Of a stretch of DNA of 11,762 nucleotides, positions 6,129 to 11,762 are shown piece after piece. The DNA is taken from NCBI GenBank assembly GCA_020435885.1, contig JAGQYU010000102.1, positions 782 to 12,543 of the forward strand, written 5' to 3'. Under the pieces are notes generated by a model. The model had not been told where the DNA came from. It searched no databases and saw only the letters and a list, made by a program, of their open reading frames with translations. Each line of letters begins with the position of its first letter. Position 1 is the stretch's first letter. This DNA is from Flavobacteriaceae bacterium (GTDB taxonomy: Bacteria; Bacteroidota; Bacteroidia; Flavobacteriales; Flavobacteriaceae). Both the position numbers and the translations under genes were made by a program.

Positions 6129-6710
6129 TTATAATTCTAAAAAGTTTTTTAACACTAATTCACCTGCTTTACTACTCTTTTCAGGATGAAATTGTACACC
6201 ATAAAAATTGTTTTTTTGCAATGCTGTAGAATACTCCAACCCGTAAAAACTAGTGGCTACAGTATCTTTACAAACTGGTGCATAATAGCTGTGTACCAGA
6301 TACATATATTCATTTTCTTTAACACCTTTGAAAAGATCAGAACTTAGATTTGTTATTTGATTCCAACCAATTTGAGGGACTTTTACTCCATGATTAAATT
6401 TTACAATAGTATCTTCAAATATCCCCAATCCTTTGGTATTACCTTCTTCTGAGTAACTACACATCAATTGCATTCCTAAACAAATACCCAAAACAGGTTG
6501 TTTTAGCTGTGGAATCAATGTATCCAAGCCTGTAGCTTTTAATTTTTGCATGGCACTACTAGCCTCACCAACACCCGGAAATATCACTTTATCAGCAGTT
6601 TTGATCTTTTCTGCATCATCGGTTAATTCAGCCGTAAAACCCAATCTGTTTAAAGCAAATTGAATACTTTGAATATTTCCTGCTCTGTAATCTATAATAA
6701 CAATTTTCAT
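6129..6710 (-). CDS. hisH: Imidazole glycerol phosphate synthase, glutaminase subunit
   Basis: HisH is a class I glutamine amidotransferase that supplies ammonia to HisF. The catalytic triad is C77 (GICLGMQLM), H175 and E177 (GVQFHPEKSS). Other family motifs are IIDYRAGN (5-12), VIFPGVGEA (42-50), PQIGWNQI (112-119) and LVHSYY. The length of 193 is typical. Its ATG overlaps the hisB stop codon by one base (TAATG), which points to translational coupling. Like its neighbours it has no Shine-Dalgarno sequence. Confidence 0.97.
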   Translation of the reverse strand: MKIVIIDYRAGNIQSIQFALNRLGFTAELTDDAEKIKTADKVIFPGVGEASSAMQKLKATGLDTLIPQLKQPVLGICLGMQLMCSYSEEGNTKGLGIFEDTIVKFNHGVKVPQIGWNQITNLSSDLFKGVKENEYMYLVHSYYAPVCKDTVATSFYGLEYSTALQKNNFYGVQFHPEKSSKAGELVLKNFLEL

Positions 6711-7843
6711 TATAACATGCCTTTGGTACTTGGTAAGATCATTTTATCAGCGTCTCTTTTTACGGCTGCTTTTATAGCCTTCGCAAAAGCTTTGAAAACG
6801 GCTTCGATCTTATGATGTTCATTATCTCCTTCAACTTTGATATTCAGATTAGCCTTAGCTCCATCTGTAAAAGATTTGAAAAAGTGATAAAACATTTCTG
6901 TAGGCATTTTACCTATCATTTCACGTTTAAACTCAGCATCCCAAACAAGCCAATTACGCCCACCAAAATCAACAGCCACTTGTGCTAGCGAATCGTCCAT
7001 AGGCAAACAGAAACCATAGCGTTCAATGCCTAATTTATTACCCAAAGCCTTGCCGAAAACCTCTCCTAATGCAATAGCTGTGTCTTCTATGGTATGATGC
7101 TCGTCTACTTCTAAATCGCCTTTAACTGTAACGGTCAAATCCATCTGTCCGTGACGTGCAATCTGATCTAACATATGGTCAAAAAAAGCAATACCTGTAT
7201 TCATATTACTTTTACCAACTCCATCTAAATTCAACTTGATATAAATATCAGTTTCATTGGTTTTTCTATAAATTTCGGCAACTCTTTCAGGTAGTTTTAA
7301 AAACTCATAAATTTGCTTCCAATCATTAGTTTCTAATGCTATATAACTATCTAATTCTTCACGTTTTACAGTAATTTCATTAGTTCCCAAATTAGTTTCA
7401 TCATTTATAAAAATTGCTTTAGAACCCAAATTTTTTGCCAATTCCACATCCGTAAGTCTATCTCCAATCACAAACGAGTTTTGCAAATCATATTCTTCTA
7501 AAAAGAATTCTGTCAGCATTCCAGTATTTGGCTTTCTGGTAGGTTCATTATCCTTGGCAAAGGTTTTATCAATAAATACCTTATCAAAAACAACATTCTC
7601 ATTTTCAAATGATTGCATTATAAAGTTATGCACAGGCCAAAATTTTTCTTCGGGATGTTTATCAGTTCCTAAGCCATCTTGATTGGTAACCATCACCAAC
7701 TCAAAATCAAGTTCTTTAGCAATTCTGGACAGATATTGAAACACTTTAGGGTAAAAAATTACTTTTTCAAAAGCGTCTACCTGCTCATCCGAAGGTTCTT
7801 TGACCAACGTACCGTCTCTATCAATAAATAATACTTTTTTCAT
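6710..7843 (-). CDS. hisB: Bifunctional histidinol-phosphatase / imidazoleglycerol-phosphate dehydratase
   Basis: A two-domain HisB of the E. coli type, doing steps 6 and 8. Residues 1-165 are a HAD phosphatase with FIDRDGT (D8 nucleophile, D10 acid/base), TNQDG (53-57), RKP (103-105, K104) and GDRLTD (127-132). Residues 185-377 are the dehydratase, with metal-binding DEHHTIEDTAIALG (247-260) and DNEHHKIEAVFKAFA (340-354) and FGGRNWLVWD between them. In E. coli the loop before RKP holds zinc ligands (three Cys, one His); here that loop (FIDKTFAKDNEPT, about 90-102) has none. The gene starts at 7843 with a TAATG overlap with hisC and ends with another onto hisH. Confidence 0.97.
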   Translation of the reverse strand: MKKVLFIDRDGTLVKEPSDEQVDAFEKVIFYPKVFQYLSRIAKELDFELVMVTNQDGLGTDKHPEEKFWPVHNFIMQSFENENVVFDKVFIDKTFAKDNEPTRKPNTGMLTEFFLEEYDLQNSFVIGDRLTDVELAKNLGSKAIFINDETNLGTNEITVKREELDSYIALETNDWKQIYEFLKLPERVAEIYRKTNETDIYIKLNLDGVGKSNMNTGIAFFDHMLDQIARHGQMDLTVTVKGDLEVDEHHTIEDTAIALGEVFGKALGNKLGIERYGFCLPMDDSLAQVAVDFGGRNWLVWDAEFKREMIGKMPTEMFYHFFKSFTDGAKANLNIKVEGDNEHHKIEAVFKAFAKAIKAAVKRDADKMILPSTKGML

Positions 7844-8892
7844 TAAGATATTTCTTTTAGTGCTTTTACTAATGCTTTATTTTCCTCATGAGTGCCAACG
7901 GTAAAACGTAGTGTGTTTTTGCATAATGGCTGCGTTGTTCTATTTCTTACTACGATTCCTTTTTCTATTAACTGATTGTATCTTTTGGTAGCATCATCAA
8001 CTTTTACCAAAACAAAATTTGAGTCAGAAGAATATACTTTTGAAATAAATTTTATTTGAAGTAAAACTTTAAGTAATTTACCTTTTTCGATTAATATACT
8101 TTTAATTTCTTTACTTACTAAATTTTTATCTAAAACTTTTTCTAATGCTTTTTGATGTGTTAGTTCATTAATATTGTAAGGAGGCTTTATTTTGTTGAGA
8201 ACATCAATTATCTCCTTTGAAGCATAGCAAATTCCCAACCTAATACCTGCCATTCCGTAAGCTTTGGATAATGTCTGTGTAATGATAAGATTTGGGAAAT
8301 CATCTAATCGGTTTAACCAACTTTGCTGTTTGGAAAAATCAATATAGGCTTCATCCAAAATTATCAAACCATTGAAATTATGTAATAGTTTTTCAATATC
8401 TTCAACATGCATGCTATTACCTGTAGGATTATTAGGAGAACAAATGAACAATAGCTTTGTCCTTTCATCAATTGTATTTAGTATTTCATCTATATTAATC
8501 TGAAAATCAGAAGTTAATAACACTTCTCTATTTTCAACAGCATTGATATCTGCTAATACTTTGTACATGCCATATGTTGGCGGAAGTGTGATTACATTGT
8601 CAACTTTAGGTTCACAAAAAGCCCTGAAAAGTAAATCCAAAACTTCATCACTACCATTACCTAATAAAATTTGTGTAGCAGATACTCTTCTTTGCTCAGC
8701 CAAAACACTTTTTAAATCTCTTTGCTGAGGATCAGGATAGCGATTTACCCCATTATTAAACGGATTTTCATTGGCATCTAAAAATATCATGTCTTTTTTA
8801 AAATCCTTAAACTCATCACGGGCTGAAGAATAAGGTTTTAGTTTTTTTACATTCTCTCGAACAAGCCCTTCTATGTTAAAAACACTTTTCAT
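7843..8892 (-). CDS. hisC: Histidinol-phosphate aminotransferase
   Basis: PLP-dependent fold-type I aminotransferase, step 7, converting imidazole acetol phosphate to histidinol phosphate with glutamate. Visible motifs are DANENPF (39-45), LGNGSDEVLDLLFRAF (78-92), CSPNNPTGN (151-159), LDEAYIDF (179-186), the PLP lysine K210 in TLSKAYGMAGIRLG, and the C-terminal substrate-binding Arg in RFTVGTHEEN. The length of 349 is normal. It starts 1 nt after the hisD stop, and its stop codon shares a base with the hisB start. Confidence 0.97.
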   Translation of the reverse strand: MKSVFNIEGLVRENVKKLKPYSSARDEFKDFKKDMIFLDANENPFNNGVNRYPDPQQRDLKSVLAEQRRVSATQILLGNGSDEVLDLLFRAFCEPKVDNVITLPPTYGMYKVLADINAVENREVLLTSDFQINIDEILNTIDERTKLLFICSPNNPTGNSMHVEDIEKLLHNFNGLIILDEAYIDFSKQQSWLNRLDDFPNLIITQTLSKAYGMAGIRLGICYASKEIIDVLNKIKPPYNINELTHQKALEKVLDKNLVSKEIKSILIEKGKLLKVLLQIKFISKVYSSDSNFVLVKVDDATKRYNQLIEKGIVVRNRTTQPLCKNTLRFTVGTHEENKALVKALKEIS

Positions 8893-8893
8893 A

Positions 8894-10177
8894 TCATTTC
8901 AAAGATGCTAAACGTAATGAAACTGCATTCTTATGCGCTTGGAGACCCTCAGCTTCCGCCATAGATTCAATAGCCTTACCAATATTTTGTATTCCTTTTT
9001 CAGATATTTTTTGAAAAGTCATGCTCTTCATAAAACTATCTAAATTAACACCACTATATTGCTTTGCATAACCATTGGTCGGTAATGTATGATTAGTCCC
9101 CGAAGCGTAATCTCCAGCGCTTTCCGGAGTATAGTTACCTATAAAAACAGAACCAGCATTTACAATTCCATCCACATAAAACTCTTCATTTTTAACACAA
9201 ATTATAAAGTGCTCAGGGCCATATTCATTGATAATTTCTAAAGCAGTTTTATCATCCTCCACATAAATCAATTTAGAATTTTCAATGGCTTTTTCAGCGA
9301 TAGTCTTTCTTGGCAATACTGCTAATTGCTTTGCTATTTCAACTTCAACTTTGTCTAAAAATGACTTTGAGGTTGATACTAAAATTACCTGACTATCAAT
9401 TCCATGTTCTGCTTGTGAAAGTAAATCAGAAGCAACAAAACTAGCATTGGCTGTATCATCAGCAACTAAAAGCAATTCAGAAGGGCCAGCAGGCATATCT
9501 ATAGCTACGCCAAACTTTGTTGCTAATTGTTTAGCTACAGTAACAAACTGATTACCTGGACCAAATATTTTATATACTTGAGGAATGGTCTCAGTGCCAA
9601 ACGTAAGGCCGGCTATGGCTTGTATGCCACCCACTTTTAATATTCTGTTAACTCCACATAGATTAGCAGCATAAATGATTGCCGGATTAATTTTTCCTTC
9701 TTTATTGGGAGGCGAGCATAAGACAATTTCTGAACATCCGGCCAATTTTGCAGGTATGCACAACATTAAAACAGTAGAAAACAAAGGTGCTGAACCACCC
9801 GGAATATAAACCCCAATTTTTTGAATTGGACGTTTTTCTTGCCAGCAAAGTACTCCCTCAGTAGTTTCGACTGTTAACTTTTCAGTTTTTTGAGCTGCAT
9901 GGAACTTTTCAATATTACTCTTAGCCAGTTGTATAGCAGTTTTTAGCTCATCAGTAATTGATTTTTCTGCTTCTTTAATTTCTTCAGAGCTAACTACCAA
10001 ATTATCCAAATTGACTCCGTCAAAAAGGTTAGTGTATTTTTTTATAGCAACATCACCTTTCGTTTTAACTTCATTAAATATCTCATACACAGTTGTTTCT
10101 ATATCTTCAATAGTTTGTGTAGGTCTTTTCAATACATCTTGCCAAGTCGTTCTTTCAGGGTTATAAATCTTTTTCAT
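8894..10177 (-). CDS. hisD: Histidinol dehydrogenase
   Basis: Zinc enzyme making the last two NAD-dependent oxidations from histidinol to histidine. The family signature is complete at about residues 226-258: IDMPAGPSELLLVAD followed by SDLLSQAEH. Zinc ligands expected from the E. coli enzyme are all present: Q255, H258, D356 (ESAGDYASGTNH) and H415 (LQAHKNAVS). The catalytic E322-H323 pair sits in YGPEHFI. YIPGGSAPLFSTVLM (124-138) is the NAD-site region. The length of 427 is typical. It starts 1 nt after the hisG stop. Confidence 0.98.
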   Translation of the reverse strand: MKKIYNPERTTWQDVLKRPTQTIEDIETTVYEIFNEVKTKGDVAIKKYTNLFDGVNLDNLVVSSEEIKEAEKSITDELKTAIQLAKSNIEKFHAAQKTEKLTVETTEGVLCWQEKRPIQKIGVYIPGGSAPLFSTVLMLCIPAKLAGCSEIVLCSPPNKEGKINPAIIYAANLCGVNRILKVGGIQAIAGLTFGTETIPQVYKIFGPGNQFVTVAKQLATKFGVAIDMPAGPSELLLVADDTANASFVASDLLSQAEHGIDSQVILVSTSKSFLDKVEVEIAKQLAVLPRKTIAEKAIENSKLIYVEDDKTALEIINEYGPEHFIICVKNEEFYVDGIVNAGSVFIGNYTPESAGDYASGTNHTLPTNGYAKQYSGVNLDSFMKSMTFQKISEKGIQNIGKAIESMAEAEGLQAHKNAVSLRLASLK

Positions 10178-10178
10178 T

Positions 10179-11036
10179 TTACAATACCATTTTTTCGATT
10201 GGACAAACTAGAATTCCTTCAGCCCCTACTGATTTTAACTCATCAATAATCTCCCAAAACTTATCTTTATTTATTACTGTATGGATAGAACTCCACCCTT
10301 CTTCCGCCAAGGGAAGTACCGTAGGACTTCGCATTCCGGGAAGAACTTTTACAATGTCTTTGATCTTTTCATTAGGAGCATTTAATAGTACATATTTTGA
10401 ATCTCTTGCCTTTAATACAGACTTGATTCTGAATTGCAATCTGTTCAAAATTTGCTCTTTTTCAGTACTCAAATTTGGCGCTACAGCCAAAACAGCTTCA
10501 CTTTTTAGCATCACTTCTACTTCTTCGAGATTATTTTTAAACAGTGTACTTCCGCTTGAAACAATATCACAAATAGCATCAGCCAAACCTATGTTAGGAG
10601 CTATTTCGACAGAACCGTTAATGATGTGTAACTCTGCATTTACTCCTTTTGCCTCTAAATATTCTTTAACTGTATTAGGGTACGAAGTTGCTATGCGTTT
10701 GCCCTCCAATTCCTTGATAGAATTATACTCAACGCCTTTAGGGATAGCTAAAGAAACCCTACATTTAGAGAAGCCCAGTTTCTCTATAACAGCAAGATCT
10801 TTGCCCTTTTCTACTAACAGATTCTCACCAATAATGGCTGCATCTACTACTCCATCCCTTAAGTATTGAGGTATATCTCCATTACGCAAATACAAAATTT
10901 CTAAAGGAAAATTACGAGCGGATGCTTTGAGTTGATCTTTACCGTTGTCTATAGAAATACCACAATCTTTTAATATTTGTAGCGATTCTTCGTTAAGCCT
11001 ACCTGCCTTTTGAATGGCAATTTTTAAGTTGGTCAT
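10179..11036 (-). CDS. hisG: ATP phosphoribosyltransferase, long form
   Basis: First and committed enzyme: condenses ATP with PRPP. Residues 1-205 are the periplasmic-binding-protein-like catalytic domain, with KAGRLNEES (10-18), IIGENLL (68-74) and the family signature spanning 144-165 (E144, then GLADAICDIVSSGSTL, whose end binds PRPP). Residues 210-285 are the ACT-like regulatory domain of the long form (MRSPTVLPLAEEGW, AEGILVCPIEKM), which allows feedback inhibition by histidine and makes HisZ unnecessary. The length of 285 is typical of the long form. It is preceded by the his attenuator; its ATG at 11036 lies 43 nt after the terminator stem. Confidence 0.98.
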   Translation of the reverse strand: MTNLKIAIQKAGRLNEESLQILKDCGISIDNGKDQLKASARNFPLEILYLRNGDIPQYLRDGVVDAAIIGENLLVEKGKDLAVIEKLGFSKCRVSLAIPKGVEYNSIKELEGKRIATSYPNTVKEYLEAKGVNAELHIINGSVEIAPNIGLADAICDIVSSGSTLFKNNLEEVEVMLKSEAVLAVAPNLSTEKEQILNRLQFRIKSVLKARDSKYVLLNAPNEKIKDIVKVLPGMRSPTVLPLAEEGWSSIHTVINKDKFWEIIDELKSVGAEGILVCPIEKMVL

Positions 11037-11056
11037 TTTATTATTTTTATGTCCAA

Positions 11057-11066
11057 GTAGCTCAAA
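11057..11066 (-). promoter_or_regulatory. Segment complementary to the attenuator terminator
   Basis: The RNA reads UUUGAGCUAC and can pair over 10 bp (one G-U) with GUAGUUCAAA at 11085-11094, the loop and 3' arm of the terminator. If the antiterminator forms, this pairing could hold the freed 3' arm. It lies between the terminator and hisG. Confidence 0.4.
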
Positions 11067-11078
11067 ACAGCAATAAAA

Positions 11079-11105
11079 AACCCGTTTGAACTACTCAAAC
11101 GGGTT
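11079..11105 (-). terminator. his operon attenuator terminator
   Basis: On the minus strand an 11-bp perfect stem, AACCCGTTTGA and TCAAACGGGTT, closes a 5-nt loop (GTAGT) and is followed directly by T-rich sequence (TTTTATTG, six T counting the stem end). It lies between the leader peptide and hisG, the expected place for an attenuator. Confidence 0.92.
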
Positions 11106-11153
11106 AAAATATATTTTTTAGAAACAATCAATACATTTTCAGCTCGCTTGAGT
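11093..11153 (-). promoter_or_regulatory. his antiterminator pairing
   Basis: ACTCAAGCG at 11153-11145, the codons just before the leader stop, can pair over 9 bp (one G-U) with CGTTTGAGT at 11101-11093, part of the terminator 5' arm and loop. The two structures exclude each other. A ribosome stalled in the His run leaves 11145-11153 free, so the terminator is blocked; a ribosome that reaches the stop codon covers it, so the terminator forms. A weak CTTG/CAAG hairpin (11158-11147) could also compete. Confidence 0.75.
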
Positions 11154-11195
11154 GCAAGTATGAAAATGATGATGATGTGTTCTTGTATAATTCAT
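11139..11195 (-). CDS. hisL: his operon leader peptide
   Basis: An 18-codon frame, MNYTRTHHHHFHTCTQAS, with five His codons in a run of six (residues 7-10 and 12, all CAT). It starts at the ATG at 11195, about 12 nt after the predicted transcription start, and stops at 11139. It is the sensor of a ribosome-mediated attenuator: low charged tRNA-His stalls the ribosome in the run and lets the operon be transcribed. The peptide itself probably has no function. It is unrelated in flanking residues to the E. coli HisL, so it was recognised by composition and position. Confidence 0.92.
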   Translation of the reverse strand: MNYTRTHHHHFHTCTQAS

Positions 11196-11207
11196 TTTTT
11201 GTGAATG

Positions 11208-11235
11208 TTGATGCAAATTTAATAGAATATTTTTG
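11208..11235 (+). promoter_or_regulatory. Candidate divergent promoter overlapping the his promoter
   Basis: On the plus strand TTG (11208-11210), a 17-bp spacer, then TATTTTTG (11228-11235), matching TAnnTTTG. It would give the lipoprotein gene a leader of about 175 nt. It shares nearly all its bases with the his promoter, so both could not be occupied at once. Confidence 0.4.
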
Positions 11236-11242
11236 TAACAAA
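11214..11242 (-). promoter_or_regulatory. his operon promoter
   Basis: On the minus strand TTTG (11242-11239), a 17-bp spacer, then TAAATTTG (11221-11214), a full match to the Bacteroidota promoter form. Transcription should start around 11205-11209, just upstream of the leader peptide ATG at 11195. Confidence 0.65.
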
Positions 11243-11390
11243 CAACTATTTATTGAACTTTTTTCTGTTTTTACAGCTTTTCCTTTTATAAATATTCATT
11301 TTTTGTATAGCATTAACAGAAATAAACTTAGATTTTTTAAGTCTCTATTTATAAATCTTAAAGAAAATAGTGTTTTTGATTCTAAAATTT

Positions 11391-11398
11391 TACTTTTG
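11391..11398 (+). promoter_or_regulatory. Alternative -7 box close to the lipoprotein gene
   Basis: TACTTTTG matches TAnnTTTG and would start transcription about 10 nt before the ATG at 11416. The nearest upstream TTTG is only 12 bp away, too close for a normal -33 element. The remaining AT-rich stretch from 11243 to 11390 shows no gene or other clear signal. Confidence 0.3.
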
Positions 11399-11415
11399 AT
11401 AAAACTAATGATTTT

Positions 11416-11762
11416 ATGAGGAAAATAAAATTAGGCCTTTCAATTTTTGCTTTTGCTATTGCATTCATGTCTTGCAATTCTAATAAAAGAGAGATCAAAA
11501 ATGTTATTGTAGAAGAAATTGCCATAGACAGTACAAGCATACGAGCAATCCATACTGCTAAAGATTCAACAATGATCTATGCTACATCAGACGGATATAT
11601 TGGGTTAGTATTCCCAAATAATAAAATTCTGAAAAGTAAGCAAGCAACATATGATACTATCATTCCTCATTTCAGAGCTATAGCTTCTACAAAAGATTAT
11701 ATATATGCTTTGAGCGTGGGCAATCCGGCATTGTTGTATCAATATCAAAATGATTCTCTAAA
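11416..11762 (+). CDS. Lipoprotein, possible beta-propeller (BNR/YCF48-like), 3' end outside window
   Basis: The frame runs from the ATG at 11416 to the window edge, 115 codons. The N-terminus is a lipoprotein signal: RKIK, a hydrophobic stretch (residues 6-18) and the lipobox FMSC with the lipidated Cys at residue 20, followed by NSNKRE. The mature part begins with repeated short strands such as SIRAIHTAKDSTMIYATSDG and FRAIASTKDYIYALSVGNPA, which look like blades of a propeller. I recall flavobacterial proteins of this type annotated as 'oxidoreductase' or sialidase/BNR-like, but no catalytic motif is visible, so only an envelope location and a propeller-like fold are suggested. Divergent from the his operon. 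Confidence 0.75.
   Translation, partial: MRKIKLGLSIFAFAIAFMSCNSNKREIKNVIVEEIAIDSTSIRAIHTAKDSTMIYATSDGYIGLVFPNNKILKSKQATYDTIIPHFRAIASTKDYIYALSVGNPALLYQYQNDSL

Noticed and set aside
10354..10869. Plus-strand open frame of 171 codons inside hisG
   Set aside because: It is antisense to a fully conserved enzyme gene and shows no protein family features.
11177..11419. Plus-strand open frame of about 80 codons upstream of the lipoprotein
   Set aside because: It runs antisense through the hisL leader and across the promoter region, has a low-complexity F/I/N-rich composition, and ends on top of the lipoprotein start.

Overview
The window looks like chromosomal DNA from a member of the Bacteroidota, most likely a flavobacterium. 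The DNA is AT-rich and starts lack Shine-Dalgarno sequences. Promoter candidates match the Bacteroidota form (TTG or TTTG, a 17-20 bp spacer, then TAnnTTTG). Several proteins resemble families that are common in that group. No mobile element, tRNA, rRNA or CRISPR array was seen.

Layout. Positions 1-767 (minus) hold a DUF72 (YecE-like) gene whose 3' end lies outside the window. Divergent from it, 859-1263 (plus) encodes a 134-residue conserved protein of unknown function. Its 3' end overlaps the convergent gene 1240-1968 (minus), a DUF3307 membrane protein. That gene is the second of a translationally overlapping pair with 1958-2611 (minus), a SatD-family protein with a C-terminal helix-turn-helix. 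Directly upstream of the pair, 2631-2708 carries three 20-bp palindromes at an exact 29-bp period, a likely operator array. A DUF2461 gene (2711-3397, minus) and a divergent four-helix membrane protein (3522-3959, plus) follow.

From 3980 to 11036 (minus) runs a complete histidine operon in the order hisG-hisD-hisC-hisB-hisH-hisA-hisF-hisIE. Gaps are 1-32 nt, and two junctions (hisC/hisB and hisB/hisH) are TAATG overlaps. Because HisB and HisIE are bifunctional, these eight genes cover all ten steps from PRPP and ATP to histidine. Upstream of hisG is a textbook-like attenuator: an 18-codon leader peptide with five His codons (11139-11195), an antiterminator arm at its end, and an intrinsic terminator (11079-11105). 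A Bacteroidota-type promoter lies at 11214-11242. The operon ends in a hairpin shared with the convergent membrane-protein gene. A divergent lipoprotein gene begins at 11416 and runs off the window.

The most unusual items are: (1) the satD-like/DUF3307 unit with its phased palindromes, a probably leaderless start and class III cyclase-like motifs; (2) a dispersed palindromic repeat inserted in frame within hisA; (3) the his leader, which also has a fourth complementary segment after the terminator. The histidine enzymes themselves are ordinary.
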